From Streptomyces ambofaciens ATCC 23877 (lineage in GTDB: Bacteria; Actinomycetota; Actinomycetes; Streptomycetales; Streptomycetaceae): 64,000 nucleotides of DNA. How positions within the stretch are numbered: the first letter of the stretch is position 1; each line of letters opens with the position of its first letter. The position numbers were made by a program, and so were the translations under genes. Of the stretch, positions 42,965 through 53,825 are shown in pieces. Location: NCBI RefSeq assembly GCF_001267885.1, contig NZ_CP012382.1:2219001-2283000 (forward strand), written 5' to 3'. The notes beneath the pieces were generated by a model. That model had not been told where the DNA came from and searched no databases. It saw only the letters and a list, made by a program, of their open reading frames with translations.

Positions 42965-44059
42965 CTAGCGGTGCGCGCGGGCGGCGATCGCCTCGTACAC
43001 CATGCCGACGAGGAGGTCGTCGGCGTCCCGGCGGCCGAACTCCGCCGCGGCGCGGGACATCTCGTACAGCCGGTGCGGGTCGGCCAGCACGGGCAGGACG
43101 TTGTGCTGAAGCCACTCGGGCGTCAGTTCCGCGTCGTCGACCAGCAGTCCACCGCCGGCCTTGACCACCGGCTGGGCGTTCAGCCGCTGTTCACCGTTGC
43201 CGATGGGCAGCGGAACGTAGGCGGCCGGAAGTCCGACGGCGGAGAGTTCGGCGACGGTCATCGCGCCCGCGCGGCAGAGCATCATGTCGGCCGCGGCGTA
43301 CGCGAGGTCCATCCGGTCCAGGTAACTTACCGGGATGTACGGGGGCATTCCCGGCATCTGGTGGACCTGCGGCAGTTCGTTCTTGGGGCCGACCGCGTGC
43401 AGGATCTGGATCCCGGCCTGCTGGAGCCAGGGTGCGACCTGCTGGACGACCTCGTTGAGACGGCGGGCGCCCTGCGAGCCACCGGTGACCAGCAGCGTGG
43501 GCAGGTTGGGGTCGAGCCCGAACGCCGCGCGGGCCTCGGGACGGGCGGCGGCCCGGTCCAGGGTGGCGATGGAGCGGCGCAACGGGATCCCGATGTAGCG
43601 GGCGTTGCGCAGCTTGCTGTCCGGGGTGGAGACCGCGACCTGCGCCGCGTAGCGCGAGCCGATCTTGTTGGCCAGGCCCGGGCGGGCGTTGGCCTCGTGG
43701 ACGACGATCGGCACGCCGAGCCGTTTGGCCGCGAGGTAGCCGGGCAGGGCGACGTAGCCGCCGAAGCCGACCACGGCGTCCGCCTTGGTGCGCTCCAGGA
43801 TCTGCTCGGTCGCCTTGATGGTGCCGCGCAGCCGGCCCGGGACGGTGATCAGCTCGGGGGTGGGCTTGCGTGGCAGCGGTACGGCCGGGATCAGCGCCAG
43901 TTCGTACCCGCGCTCGGGTACGAGGCGGGTCTCGAGGCCGCGTTCCGTGCCCAGGGCCGTGATCCCCACGGTCGGATCCTGCCTGCGCAGGGCGTCCGCG
44001 AGGGCGAGCGCGGGCTCGATGTGGCCCGCGGTTCCTCCGCCGGCGAGTACGACATGCAC
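42965..44059 (-). CDS. murG: UDP-GlcNAc transferase MurG
   Basis: 364-aa peripheral membrane glycosyltransferase that converts lipid I to lipid II. It shows the [18 protein letters not shown] loop at the start, [29 protein letters not shown] and the donor-sugar site [27 protein letters not shown] start at 44059, six bases after ftsW. Confidence 0.97.
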   Translation of the reverse strand: MHVVLAGGGTAGHIEPALALADALRRQDPTVGITALGTERGLETRLVPERGYELALIPAVPLPRKPTPELITVPGRLRGTIKATEQILERTKADAVVGFGGYVALPGYLAAKRLGVPIVVHEANARPGLANKIGSRYAAQVAVSTPDSKLRNARYIGIPLRRSIATLDRAAARPEARAAFGLDPNLPTLLVTGGSQGARRLNEVVQQVAPWLQQAGIQILHAVGPKNELPQVHQMPGMPPYIPVSYLDRMDLAYAAADMMLCRAGAMTVAELSAVGLPAAYVPLPIGNGEQRLNAQPVVKAGGGLLVDDAELTPEWLQHNVLPVLADPHRLYEMSRAAAEFGRRDADDLLVGMVYEAIAARAHR

Positions 44060-44065
44060 CGAAAT

Positions 44066-45436
44066 TCACCGCTCTCCGGACGAGCGCGCCGCCGAGGCAC
44101 GCCGTCGCATCGTGTTCCAACTCCGTGGGCTCCGCTTGGACCCGGTGCCCCCGGCTCCCCGCTTTCTACCAAAGCGAGGTTGCCGCAGCGCGAGCGCCGC
44201 CCGCGCACCGGGCTCGTCACGCGCGAAGGCGATCAGCAGACCGATGGCGAACATGGTCGGCAGCAGGGCGGAACCCCCGTAGGAGAACAGCGGGAGCGGG
44301 ACACCGGCGATCGGCAGCAGCCCGAGGACCGCACCGATGTTGATCACGGCCTGGGCCGTGATCCAGGTGGTCACGCCTCCCGCGGCATACCTCACGAAGG
44401 GGTCCTCCGTGCGTCCGGCCACGCGGATACCCGCATAGCCTAGAGCCGCGAAGAGGGCGAGCACCGACAGCGTTCCCGCCAGACCCAGTTCCTCACCGGT
44501 GACGGCGAAGATGAAGTCCGTGTGGGCCTCCGGGAGTTGGCCCCATTTCTCCACGCTGGCACCCAGTCCGGAACCGAACAGTCCGCCCGAGGCGAGGGCG
44601 TAGATGCCGTGCACGGCCTGCCAGCAGGCGTCGCCCGGCCCGGGGTCGGTGGCACCGAGGCAGTTCAGCCGGGCCATGCGGTTGGGGCTGGTCTTGATGA
44701 GGATGAAACCCAGCAGCACGGCGATCGACAGCACGCCCGCGAACAGCCGGGTGGGCGCGCCCGCCAGCCACAACAGGCCGAACAGGATGGCGGTCAGGAT
44801 GATCGCCGTGCCCATGTCGCCACCGATCATGATCAGCCCGAGCAGCATGAAGGCGGCCGGCACCAGCGGCACCAGCATGTGCTTCCACTGCGTCAGCAAC
44901 CTCCTGTCCTGCTTGCGGGCCAGGAGGTCCGCGCCCCACAGGACCAGTGCCAGCTTCCCGAACTCACTGGGCTGGATCTGGAAGGAGCCGCCCAGCGAGA
45001 TCCAGTTCTGGTTGCCGTTGACCGCCACTCCTATCCCCGGCACCTGCACCAGGATCATCAGGAAGACGGCGCCGGCGAGGATCGGGTAGGCGAGCGCACG
45101 GTGCAGCTTCACCGGCATCCGCATGGCGGCCACCAGCAGCCCGGCGCCGATCAGGGCGGCCAGGAACTGCTTGCGGAAGAAGTACGACCCCGGCAGCGAC
45201 AGCTGGAGCGCGGTGATCTGGGAGGCCGAGTAGACCATCACCAGGCCGAGCACGGTGATCAGCGCGCTGCCGCCGGAGATCAGGTAGTACGCGGTCAGCG
45301 GCCGGTCCCAGGCGCGGCGCAGGCGGTGGTAGAGGCGGAGCACGGGGTTCTCGTGCACCGGCCCGGGCGCGGCGGGTCGTTTGACGGCCCGCTGCACGGG
45401 CGGACGCCCGGTACGGCTCTGGGGGCTACCGGGCAT
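44066..45436 (-). CDS. ftsW: Septal SEDS glycosyltransferase FtsW
   Basis: 456 aa with about ten membrane helices. The SEDS hallmarks are GLVMVYSASQITA, GVAVNGNQNWISLGGSFQIQPSEFGKLALVLW with the catalytic-loop region, and FIFAVTGEELGLAG. N- and C-terminal tails of ~40 residues are basic. It polymerises septal glycan with FtsI. The start is ATG at 45436, 77 bases after murD. Confidence 0.97.
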   Translation of the reverse strand: MPGSPQSRTGRPPVQRAVKRPAAPGPVHENPVLRLYHRLRRAWDRPLTAYYLISGGSALITVLGLVMVYSASQITALQLSLPGSYFFRKQFLAALIGAGLLVAAMRMPVKLHRALAYPILAGAVFLMILVQVPGIGVAVNGNQNWISLGGSFQIQPSEFGKLALVLWGADLLARKQDRRLLTQWKHMLVPLVPAAFMLLGLIMIGGDMGTAIILTAILFGLLWLAGAPTRLFAGVLSIAVLLGFILIKTSPNRMARLNCLGATDPGPGDACWQAVHGIYALASGGLFGSGLGASVEKWGQLPEAHTDFIFAVTGEELGLAGTLSVLALFAALGYAGIRVAGRTEDPFVRYAAGGVTTWITAQAVINIGAVLGLLPIAGVPLPLFSYGGSALLPTMFAIGLLIAFARDEPGARAALALRQPRFGRKRGAGGTGSKRSPRSWNTMRRRASAARSSGER

Positions 45437-45513
45437 CGTGGCCTCCGCTGTACGTCGGCATGGACCGTCCCACGCGTCCCTCCCGAGGTCTCCCGGCGCA
45501 GGAGGCGGCCGGG

Positions 45514-46965
45514 TCAGGCGCCGAGTTCGCGAACGGCCTCCGCGAACGCGTCACCACGCTTGTTGTAGTTGGTGAACATGTCCATGGAGGCACAGGCCGG
45601 GGCCAGCAGCACCGTGTCGCCGGGCCGGGCGAGTCGCTGGGCCTCCTGGACGGCCTGGAGCATCGCCCCAGTGTCGGTCCGGTCGAGGTCGACCACGGGT
45701 ACCTGGGGGGCGTGTCGCGCCAGGGCTTCGCGGATCAGGGCGCGGTCCGCGCCGATGAGCACGGCTCCGCGCAGGCGCTTCGCCGCCCCCGCGACCAGTT
45801 CGTCGAAGGTCGCGCCCTTGGCCAGCCCGCCGGCGATCCAGACGATCGACTCGTACGCCGCCAAGGAGGCCTCGGTGGCGTGGGTGTTGGTCGCCTTGGA
45901 GTCGTCCACGTACGCCACCCCGTCGACGTCGGCGACGTGCGCGATGCGGTGGGCGTCCGGTGTGAAGGCGCGCAGCCCGTCGCGCACGGCGGCGGCGGAG
46001 ACGCCGAAGGCCCGGGCGAGACCCGCCGCGGCGAGGGCGTTGGCGATGTTGTGCGGGGCCGGCGGGTTCACGTCGGAGATCTCGGCGAGCTCCTGGGCGT
46101 TCTTCTGCCGGTCCTCGACGAAGGCCCGGTCGACCAGGATGCCCTCCACGACGCCGAGTTGGCCGGGTGCCGGAGTGCCGAGGGTGAAGCCGACGGCGCG
46201 GCAGCCCTCCTCGACGTCGGCCTCGCGGACCAGGTTCTCGGTCGCCTTGTCGGCCACGTTGTACACGCAGGCGACGCGATTGCCCTCGTAGATACGGCCC
46301 TTGTCGGCGGCGTAGGCCTCCATGGAGCCGTGCCAGTCGAGGTGGTCGGGGGCGAGGTTGAGCACCGCCGCCGAGTGGGCGCGCAGGGACGACGCCCAGT
46401 GGAGCTGGTAGCTGGACAGCTCCACCGCGAGGACGTCGTACTCCTCGTCGCCGGTGACCGCGTCCAGCAGCGAGACGCCGATGTTGCCGACGGCGGCGGT
46501 GCGCAGGCCCGCGGCCCCGAGGATCGACGCGAGCATCTGGACGGTGGTGGTCTTGCCGTTGGTGCCGGTGACCGCCAGCCAGGGCGCCGCCGGCCTGCCG
46601 TCCAGGCCGCGCAGGCGCCAGGCCAGTTCGACGTCGCCCCAGACGGGGACGCCGGCCTCGCGGGCCGCCGTGAACAGCGGCTTGTCCGGCTTCCAGCCCG
46701 GCGCGGTGACGATCAGCTCGGTGCCCTCGGGCAGGCCCGCGGCGGAGCCTGCGCCCAGGCGCACGGTGACGCCGAGCTTCTCCAGGTCCGCCGCCTGCAC
46801 CCGCGCGCGCTCGTCGTCGCCGTCGTTGACGACCGTGACGTGGGCGCCGAGGCCGTGCAGCACCCTGGCCGCCGGGACGCCGGAGACGCCCAGGCCGGCG
46901 ACGGTGACGTGCTTGCCCCGGAATTCGGAAGGCACCGAGGAGGAGGTCACTTGTCCGCTGCCCAT
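45514..46965 (-). CDS. murD: UDP-MurNAc-L-alanine:D-glutamate ligase MurD
   Basis: 483-aa Mur ligase adding D-Glu. The P-loop is [13 protein letters not shown], with VELSSYQL and [13 protein letters not shown] as further family marks. Two starts are possible: ATG at 46965 ([10 protein letters not shown]) and GTG five codons later at 46950, which forms a GTGA overlap with the mraY stop. The ATG is listed, and the GTG is equally good by coupling. Either way the gene overlaps mraY. Confidence 0.96.
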   Translation of the reverse strand: MGSGQVTSSSVPSEFRGKHVTVAGLGVSGVPAARVLHGLGAHVTVVNDGDDERARVQAADLEKLGVTVRLGAGSAAGLPEGTELIVTAPGWKPDKPLFTAAREAGVPVWGDVELAWRLRGLDGRPAAPWLAVTGTNGKTTTVQMLASILGAAGLRTAAVGNIGVSLLDAVTGDEEYDVLAVELSSYQLHWASSLRAHSAAVLNLAPDHLDWHGSMEAYAADKGRIYEGNRVACVYNVADKATENLVREADVEEGCRAVGFTLGTPAPGQLGVVEGILVDRAFVEDRQKNAQELAEISDVNPPAPHNIANALAAAGLARAFGVSAAAVRDGLRAFTPDAHRIAHVADVDGVAYVDDSKATNTHATEASLAAYESIVWIAGGLAKGATFDELVAGAAKRLRGAVLIGADRALIREALARHAPQVPVVDLDRTDTGAMLQAVQEAQRLARPGDTVLLAPACASMDMFTNYNKRGDAFAEAVRELGA

Positions 46966-48041
46966 CCCGCGTAGAAGAGGCCCAGTCCGACGATCACGCA
47001 GATGCCCTGGATGATCCAGAAGCGGACCACCACAAGGACCTCGGACCAGCCCTTGAGTTCGAAGTGGTGCTGGAGTGGCGCCATCCGGAAGACGCGTTTG
47101 CCGGTGAGGCGGAAGGAGCCGACCTGGATGACCACCGACATGGTGATCAGGACGAACAGGCCGCCGAGGATGGCCATCAGCAGCTCGGTGCGCGAGCAGA
47201 TCGCCAGGCCCGCCAGCACACCGCCGAGGGCGAGCGAACCGGTGTCACCCATGAAGATCTTGGCCGGTGAGGTGTTCCACCAGAGGAAGCCGAGGCAGGC
47301 GCCCATCAGCGCGGAGGAGACCACCGCGAGGTCGAGGGGGTCCCTCACCTCGTAGCAGGCGCCCGGGTTGGTCAGGGTCAGCGCGTTGGCGCAGGACTCC
47401 TGGAACTGCCAGACGCCGATGAAGGTGTAGGCACCGAAGACCAGGACGGAGGCGCCGGTGGCCAGACCGTCCAGGCCGTCGGTCAGGTTCACGCCGTTCG
47501 ACATCGCGAGGATCATGAACAGCGCCCAGATGACGAACAGCACCGGGCCGATGGACCAGCCGAAGTCGGTGATGAACGACAGCTTCGTGGAGGCCGGGGT
47601 GTTGCCGCGGTTGTCGGCGAACTGGAGCGAGAGCACCGCGAATCCGATGCCGACGATCAGCTGGCCGGCCATCTTCGCCTTGGCCCGGAGCCCCAGCGAA
47701 CGCCTCTTGACGATCTTGATGTAGTCGTCGAGGAAGCCGACCAGGCCCATGCCCACCATCAGGCCGAGCACCAGCAGGCCCGAGAAGGTCGGCGCCGCGT
47801 CCGCCTCGGGATCCAGATAGCTGGTGATCACCTTGGCCAGGAAGTAGGCGGCGACCGTGGCGAAGATGAAGGCGATACCGCCCATCGTCGGCGTACCGCG
47901 CTTGCTGGCGTGCTCGCGCGGGCCGTCGTCGCGGATGTACTGGCCGTAGCCCTTGCGGGCCAGCAGCTTGATCAGCAGCGGGGTGCCGACCAGCGTCAGG
48001 AAGAGGCCAATGACTCCCGCGAACAGGATCTGCTTCATCAT
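46947..48041 (-). CDS. mraY: Phospho-MurNAc-pentapeptide translocase MraY
   Basis: 364-aa integral membrane enzyme that makes lipid I on undecaprenyl phosphate. About ten membrane helices are seen. Conserved blocks are [27 protein letters not shown] with the catalytic-site aspartates, [12 protein letters not shown], and [12 protein letters not shown], plus [13 protein letters not shown]. The start ATGATG overlaps the murF stop. Confidence 0.98.
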   Translation of the reverse strand: MMKQILFAGVIGLFLTLVGTPLLIKLLARKGYGQYIRDDGPREHASKRGTPTMGGIAFIFATVAAYFLAKVITSYLDPEADAAPTFSGLLVLGLMVGMGLVGFLDDYIKIVKRRSLGLRAKAKMAGQLIVGIGFAVLSLQFADNRGNTPASTKLSFITDFGWSIGPVLFVIWALFMILAMSNGVNLTDGLDGLATGASVLVFGAYTFIGVWQFQESCANALTLTNPGACYEVRDPLDLAVVSSALMGACLGFLWWNTSPAKIFMGDTGSLALGGVLAGLAICSRTELLMAILGGLFVLITMSVVIQVGSFRLTGKRVFRMAPLQHHFELKGWSEVLVVVRFWIIQGICVIVGLGLFYAGWAADK

Positions 48042-49468
48042 CGGGCGGCGACCTCACCCTCGGCGCCGGTCTCCAGCAGCGCCGTGGCGACGCGCTCCAG
48101 ACCCACCGAACGGGACGCCTTCACGAGTACGACGTCTCCCGGGCGCAACTCGCTGCGCAACAGGTCGACCGCCGCCTGTGCGTCGGACACGTGCACCGAC
48201 TCCTCACCCCACGAACCCTCGTTATATGCGCCCAGTTGCAGCCATTGGGCTTCCCTGCCCCCGACCGCGACGAGCTTGCTGACGTTGAGCCGGACGGCGA
48301 GCCGTCCGACCGCGTCGTGCTCGGCGAGCGCCTCGTCCCCGAGCTCGGCCATCTTGCCGAGCACCGCCCACGTACGGCCCCCCTTCGCCTGTGCGGCTTT
48401 GCCCATGGCGACCAGCGCACGCAGCGCGGCCTTCATCGACTCGGGGTTCGCGTTGTAGGCGTCGTTGACGACCGTCACGCCGTCCGGGCGCTCGGTGACC
48501 TCCATCCGCCAGCGGGAGAGGGAGCCCGCCTCGGAGAGCGCGGTGGCGATCTCGTCTGCGGACATGCCCAACTCGTGGGCGACGGCGGCCGCGGCGAGCG
48601 CGTTCGACACGTGGTGCTCACCGTACAGGCGCATGGTCACATCGCTTGCACCGGAGGGTGTGTGAAGCCTGAACGAGGGCTGTCCGCTGTCCGTGAGTCG
48701 CACGTTCTCACCGCGAACGTCCGCTTCGTCGGACTCTCCGAAAAGGATCACCTTCGCCTTCGTTCGGGAGGCCATGGCCCGTACGAGCGGGTCGTCCGCG
48801 TTGAGGATCGCGGCACCGCCCTCCTCGGCCGGCGGCAGCGCCTCGACGAGTTCGCCCTTGGCCTGGGCGATCTGCTCCCGGCCGCCGAACTCGCCGATGT
48901 GCGCGGAGCCGACGTTGAGGACGAGGCCGACCTTCGGCGGGGTGAGTTCGGTGAGGTAGCGGATGTGGCCGATGCCGCGGGCGCCCATCTCCAGGACGAG
49001 GAACCTCGTCTCGTCGGTGGCGGTGAGCGCGGTGAGCGGCAGCCCGACCTCGTTGTTCATGGAGCCCGGCGTGAACACCGTGGGCGCCTTGCGGCGCAGC
49101 ACCTGGGCGATGAGGTCCTTGGTGCTGGTCTTGCCGGCGGACCCGGTGAGGGCCACGAGGGTGGTGCCGAGGCGCCGTACGACATGCCGGGCGAGGGCCC
49201 CGAGGGCGGTCTGTACGTCGTCCACGACGATCGCGGGCACGCCGACGGGCCGGGAGCCGAGCACGGCCACCGCGCCCGCCTCGACGACCGACGGCGCGTA
49301 GTCGTGGCCGTCCACCCGCTCGCCGACGAAGGCGACGAACAGGCTGCCGGGCCCCGCTTCCCGCGAGTCCCGGACGACCGGCCCGGTGACCTGCACGGAC
49401 GCGTCCGGTATGTCATGCATCCGCCCGCCGACGACTTCTGCGATCTCGGCGAGAGAGAGGGCGATCAC
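48038..49468 (-). CDS. murF: UDP-MurNAc-tripeptide:D-Ala-D-Ala ligase MurF
   Basis: 476-aa Mur ligase adding D-Ala-D-Ala. The P-loop is [37 protein letters not shown] and [15 protein letters not shown] are conserved. The GTG start is at 49468, after a 37-base gap from murE that contains a short GGATCATCTGGATCATT repeat. Its stop overlaps the mraY start. Confidence 0.97.
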   Translation of the reverse strand: MIALSLAEIAEVVGGRMHDIPDASVQVTGPVVRDSREAGPGSLFVAFVGERVDGHDYAPSVVEAGAVAVLGSRPVGVPAIVVDDVQTALGALARHVVRRLGTTLVALTGSAGKTSTKDLIAQVLRRKAPTVFTPGSMNNEVGLPLTALTATDETRFLVLEMGARGIGHIRYLTELTPPKVGLVLNVGSAHIGEFGGREQIAQAKGELVEALPPAEEGGAAILNADDPLVRAMASRTKAKVILFGESDEADVRGENVRLTDSGQPSFRLHTPSGASDVTMRLYGEHHVSNALAAAAVAHELGMSADEIATALSEAGSLSRWRMEVTERPDGVTVVNDAYNANPESMKAALRALVAMGKAAQAKGGRTWAVLGKMAELGDEALAEHDAVGRLAVRLNVSKLVAVGGREAQWLQLGAYNEGSWGEESVHVSDAQAAVDLLRSELRPGDVVLVKASRSVGLERVATALLETGAEGEVAAR

Positions 49469-49505
49469 AAGTTCATCCCCTGGATCATCTGGATCATTCG
49501 GGACT

Positions 49506-51176
49506 TCATCCCTGGGTCTTCTGGACGGGGGTCTTCCTGATGGCTTCGCGGAGCACCTGGCGGTCGTCGAAGGGACGGACCACCCCGGCGATGTCCTGGC
49601 CCTGCTCGTGGCCCTTGCCCGCCACCACCACGGTGTCGCCGGGCTCGGCCCGGGCGACGGCGGCGGCGATCGCGGCGGCCCGGTCCTCGAAGACCTGGAC
49701 CTCGCCGCGCTCGTGCGCGGGCACGGAGGCCGCGCCCTGGAGCATGGTGGCGAGGATCGCGAGGGGGTCCTCGGAGCGGGGGTTGTCGGAGGTCAGCACC
49801 GCGGTGTCGGCGAACCGGGCCACGGCGGCGCCCATCGGCTCCCGCTTGGTGGTGTCCCGGTCGCCGCCGCAGCCGAGCACGGCGTGCAGCCTGCCCTCGG
49901 TGACCTTGCGCAGGGCGCGCAGGACGGACTCGACGGCGTCGGTCTTGTGGGCGTAGTCGACCACCGCGAGGTACGGCTGGCCCTCGTCCACGCGCTCCAG
50001 GCGGCCGGGCACGCCCGGCACCGCGGCGATGCCGTCCGCGGCCGTCTGCGCATCGAGGCCGGCGGCGGCGAGGGCGACGATCGCGGCGAGGGTGTTCGCC
50101 ACGTTGAACGGGCCGGCCAGCGGCGACTTGGCCCGGACGCGCTCGCCCTTGGGCCCGAACACGGTGAACGACGAGTCCAGCGGGCCGACCTCGACCTCGT
50201 CGGCGCGCCAGTCGGCGTCGGGGTGGCCCTCGGCGGAGTAGGTGACGACCGGCACGGTGGCCTCGTTCGCGAGGCGGCGCCCGTACTCGTCGTCGACGTT
50301 GACGACGCCGAGCCTGCTGCGCTCCGGCGTGAAGAGCTGCGCCTTCGCCTGGAAGTAGTCCTCCATGCCGGAGTGGAACTCCATGTGCTCCGGGCTGAGG
50401 TTGGTGAAGACCGCGATGTCGAAGACGCACGCGTCGACCCGGCCGAGCACCAGCGCGTGGCTGGAGACCTCCATGGCGACCGCCTCGGTGCCGCGCTCGC
50501 GCATCACCGCGAACAGGGCCTGGAGGTCGGTGGCCTCGGGCGTGGTGCGCTCGGACTTGATGCGTTCGTCGCCGATGCGCATCTCGACCGTGCCGATCAG
50601 CCCGGTGGACCTCGCCGTGCGCAGACCGCCCTCGACGAGGTAGGCGGTGGTGGTCTTGCCGGAGGTGCCGGTGATGCCGATCTGGAGGAGATCGCGGCCG
50701 GGGTGGCCGTAGATCGTGGCGGCCAGCTCGCCCATCCGCGCGCGCGGGTCGTCGACGACGAGGGCCGGCAGGCCGGCGGCGGCGACGCGCTCCGCGCCGG
50801 CCGGGTCGGTCAGCACGGCGGCGGCGCCGAGGCCGGCGGCCTGGGTGGCGAAGTCGGCTCCGTGCAGCCGGGCGCCGGGCAGGGCGGCGTACAGGTCGCC
50901 GGGGCGGACGGCGCGCGAGTCATGGGTGATGCCCGTGACGGCGGCGGTGCCCTCCGGCACGGCGACACCCAGTTGACCGGCGAGTTCCGCGAGGGGTGTG
51001 GCGGAGTTCCGCACCGGACGGGGCGGTCCCGGGTAGGTCACGGGGTGGCCCTTCTGGGTGGTTTGGGACTGATCAGCGTGTGGCACGGCGGTGAGCGTAC
51101 CGGGCGTACCCGCTTCCCGGCGAAGTGAGGGGCTGGGGTTGCTCTGGTTCCCGGGCTCGGGGGTGATCGTTGTCAC
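49506..51176 (-). CDS. murE: UDP-MurNAc-L-Ala-D-Glu:diaminopimelate ligase MurE
   Basis: Up to 556 aa. The P-loop is GITGTSGKTTTAYLVEG. The diaminopimelate-type motif DNPR is in LTSDNPRSEDP, matching the LL-DAP walls of Streptomyces. AGKGHEQGQ is near the C-terminus. The GTG at 51176 follows AGGA by seven bases and gives a ~45-residue hydrophilic extension. A later in-frame GTG (VTYPGPPRPVR) would give a more usual length, so the true start is open. Confidence 0.95.
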   Translation of the reverse strand: MTTITPEPGNQSNPSPSLRREAGTPGTLTAVPHADQSQTTQKGHPVTYPGPPRPVRNSATPLAELAGQLGVAVPEGTAAVTGITHDSRAVRPGDLYAALPGARLHGADFATQAAGLGAAAVLTDPAGAERVAAAGLPALVVDDPRARMGELAATIYGHPGRDLLQIGITGTSGKTTTAYLVEGGLRTARSTGLIGTVEMRIGDERIKSERTTPEATDLQALFAVMRERGTEAVAMEVSSHALVLGRVDACVFDIAVFTNLSPEHMEFHSGMEDYFQAKAQLFTPERSRLGVVNVDDEYGRRLANEATVPVVTYSAEGHPDADWRADEVEVGPLDSSFTVFGPKGERVRAKSPLAGPFNVANTLAAIVALAAAGLDAQTAADGIAAVPGVPGRLERVDEGQPYLAVVDYAHKTDAVESVLRALRKVTEGRLHAVLGCGGDRDTTKREPMGAAVARFADTAVLTSDNPRSEDPLAILATMLQGAASVPAHERGEVQVFEDRAAAIAAAVARAEPGDTVVVAGKGHEQGQDIAGVVRPFDDRQVLREAIRKTPVQKTQG

Positions 51177-51234
51177 GGGTGGTTCCTGGTGGCTCGGTAC
51201 TGAAACGGCGCTGGCTCGGTACTGGCTCGGTTTG

Positions 51235-53202
51235 TCAGGGTTTGAAGGCGACCGGGAGCCTCGCGGGGGCGGCCCCGGTCGGTGGGATCTGGAGGGTCTT
51301 CAGGGCGAACTCCATGACCTGCTTGTAGATGGGGCCGCAGATCTGGCCGCCGAAGTAGCTGCCCTGCGTGGCGTTCTGGATGGCGCAGTAGACGGTGACG
51401 CGGGGCTTGTCGGCGGGGGCGAACCCGGCGAAGGAGGAGGTGTATCCCTTGTACTGGCCGGTGGCCGGATCCACCCGGTTGGCCGTCCCGGTCTTGCCCG
51501 CGACCCGGTAGCCGGGGATGCGGGCCTTGGTACCGGTGCCCTCCTCGTCGTCGACGACCGACTCCAGCATCCGCGAGAGGGTCTTGGCGGTCTTCTCGCT
51601 GATCACACGGGTCTTCTTGGGCTCGGGTGCCGGGGTGAAGCGGTCGTCGTCGCCCTTGGTCCCGCGCACGAGCGTGGGCTCGACGCGGACGCCGCCGTTG
51701 GCGATGGTCGAGTAGACGGAGGCCGCCTGCAGCGCGTTCACGGAGACGCCCTGGCCGAAAGGAATCGTGTACTGCTGCGAGGTCGACCACTGGTCGGGCG
51801 GCGCGAGGATGCCCTTGGTCTCTCCCGGGAAGCCGAGGCCGCTGTAGCCGCCGAGGCCGAACTTGCGCAGGTAGGAGTGGAGCACCTTGTTGGCCTCCTG
51901 CTGCGTCCTGCCGAGCTCGCCGGTGGCCATGATGGTGCCGATGTTGCTGGACTTGGCGAGTACGCCGTTGAGCGTGAGGTACCAGGTCGGGTGGTCGACG
52001 TCGTCCTTGAAGAGCCGGTCGCCGCGCTTGAGCCGGTTGGGGACGGTGATGTGGGTGCCGGGCGTGGCGGCGTTCTCCTCCAGTACCGCCGCCATCGACA
52101 TCACCTTGGCGGTGGAGCCGGGCTCGAAGGCGTCCTGGAGGGCCGCGTTGCCGAGCGCGTCCGGGTCGGCGTGGGCGAGGTCGGCCGGGTCGAAGCCGGG
52201 CGAGTTGGCCATGGCGAGGATCTCGCCGGTGGCGGTGTCCTGGACGATGACGTAGCCCCCGTCCGCCTTGGACTTCTCCACCTGCGCGCTGATCGCCTCC
52301 TGGGCCGCCCACTGGATGTCGCGGTCGATGGTGAGCTCGACGTCGCTGCCGGGCACGGCGGGCGTCTCGGTGGAGCCGGCGGTGGGCACCTGGCGGCCGC
52401 CGGACTGCACGTAGCGGATCTCGCCGTCCTTGCCGGCCAGCGTCTCGTTCAGCTTCCGTTCGAGGCCGCCGCCACCCTCGCCGTCGGCGTTGACCCAGCC
52501 CAGGATGGAGGCGGCGAGGTCACCGCCCGGGTACACGCGTTTGCTGCTGGGGTCGGCGAGGACGCCCGCGAGGACGTTGACCACGGACTCGTCCGTCTCC
52601 GCCTTCTTGGTGAGCGCGCTCTTCAGGTCCTTGATCTGGTTCCAGACCTGTGGGGTCTGCCGGCGAGCGAGGACGACGTAGCGCAGCTTCTTGTTCTCGG
52701 GGCGGAGCCGGTCGACCAGGTCCTCCTGGTCCTCGCCGAGGATCGGCGCGAGGAGCGCCGCCGCCTGCTCGGGACCGTCGCCGACCTTCAGCTGCTCGCG
52801 GGTGAACAGCGTCGGGTCGGCGGTGATGTCGTAGGCGTCCACCGTGGACGCGAGGGCGACGCCGTTGCGGTCGGTGATCCCGCCGCGCTCGGAGGGGAGT
52901 TTGTGGACGACGTAGTGGTTCTGCTCGGCCTTGGCGGTGTACGTGCCGGCGTCGACGGCCTGCACCTGGAGCAGCCGCACGACGAACGCGGACAGCACCA
53001 GGGTCAGCGCGAGGCCGATCAGGCGCAGCCGCGGGCGGGGGCTGCCCAGGCGGATGACACGGGGCGCGGCCGGCCGGGGCGGGCCGGGCCGGCGGGCCGG
53101 CCGGGAGCCGGGGCCCGGCTGCCGCCGCCCGCCGGGGCGTACGGGCCTGGCGGGTCCGGGCACGCGGCGGCGCGGCGGTTCCCTGTCGGACACTTCCGTC
53201 AC
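51235..53202 (-). CDS. ftsI: Septal penicillin-binding protein FtsI (PBP3 class B)
   Basis: 655-aa transpeptidase. A proline/arginine-rich cytoplasmic tail (~1-58) precedes one membrane helix (59-80). The dimerisation domain starts with SERGGITDRNGVALA. The penicillin-binding motifs are S363-T-A-K366, S418-S-N420 and K570-T-G572. It cross-links septal peptidoglycan with FtsW. The GTG at 53202 overlaps the ftsL stop (GTGA). Confidence 0.97.
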   Translation of the reverse strand: MTEVSDREPPRRRVPGPARPVRPGGRRQPGPGSRPARRPGPPRPAAPRVIRLGSPRPRLRLIGLALTLVLSAFVVRLLQVQAVDAGTYTAKAEQNHYVVHKLPSERGGITDRNGVALASTVDAYDITADPTLFTREQLKVGDGPEQAAALLAPILGEDQEDLVDRLRPENKKLRYVVLARRQTPQVWNQIKDLKSALTKKAETDESVVNVLAGVLADPSSKRVYPGGDLAASILGWVNADGEGGGGLERKLNETLAGKDGEIRYVQSGGRQVPTAGSTETPAVPGSDVELTIDRDIQWAAQEAISAQVEKSKADGGYVIVQDTATGEILAMANSPGFDPADLAHADPDALGNAALQDAFEPGSTAKVMSMAAVLEENAATPGTHITVPNRLKRGDRLFKDDVDHPTWYLTLNGVLAKSSNIGTIMATGELGRTQQEANKVLHSYLRKFGLGGYSGLGFPGETKGILAPPDQWSTSQQYTIPFGQGVSVNALQAASVYSTIANGGVRVEPTLVRGTKGDDDRFTPAPEPKKTRVISEKTAKTLSRMLESVVDDEEGTGTKARIPGYRVAGKTGTANRVDPATGQYKGYTSSFAGFAPADKPRVTVYCAIQNATQGSYFGGQICGPIYKQVMEFALKTLQIPPTGAAPARLPVAFKP

Positions 53203-53765
53203 CTGCCGGGGGTCGGGGTCGGGTCGGTCGCTGCCGTGGAGCCGGCCGCCGTACCGGGGGCCGGGCCGGCGGGCCCGGTGGTGGAGGGCGCGACACCGGG
53301 GGACGTGCCGGTGCCGGACGTGTCCGTCGACAGCGTGTCCGTGCCGGGCGGCGCGGTCAGCGCCTCGGGGGCGACGACCAGCGGGGTGACCGCGGTGGGC
53401 GCGGGGCTCGGCGAGCCCTTGACGGAGCCGTCGGGGGCGAGGAAGGCGGGGTCACCGCCGGGCACCATGCCCAGCTCGCGGGCGCGGCGTTGGAGGGCCC
53501 GGGGGGCGGAGTAGGCGTCGATGTCCCGTTGGAGCGCCTGCTCCTCGTCGGTGAGCTCCTTCGTCTCCTGCTTCAGGTCGTCCAGCTGGAACGAGCCCTC
53601 GCTCAGGGCGGAGTTCAGCAGCAGGAGCCCGATGAGGCCGCCGCCGAGGAGGACGACCACGAGGAGGACGAAGGGGGCTCGGGCCGCCTGGCCCCGTGCG
53701 CCGCCGGGCGGGAAGAGCCGGGCCAACCGGGCCGCCCGCCCCTTCAGCTCGGGGTTCCTACCCAC
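53199..53765 (-). CDS. ftsL: Cell division protein FtsL
   Basis: 188-aa bitopic protein. A basic N-terminus leads to one helix (~30-50, FVLLVVVLLGGGLIGLLLL). A short coiled coil follows (FQLDDLKQETKELTDEEQALQRDI), then a long Ser/Thr/Pro/Gly-rich, probably disordered tail (~110-188) typical of actinobacterial FtsL. The conserved RELGMVPGG segment matches the family. GTG start. Its stop overlaps ftsI. Confidence 0.93.
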   Translation of the reverse strand: MGRNPELKGRAARLARLFPPGGARGQAARAPFVLLVVVLLGGGLIGLLLLNSALSEGSFQLDDLKQETKELTDEEQALQRDIDAYSAPRALQRRARELGMVPGGDPAFLAPDGSVKGSPSPAPTAVTPLVVAPEALTAPPGTDTLSTDTSGTGTSPGVAPSTTGPAGPAPGTAAGSTAATDPTPTPGR

Positions 53766-53825
53766 TCGTCCTCCCCTCGGCCCGGGTGGACCGTCCGCAC
53801 CCGCACCTGGCCTGCCTCTCTCGCT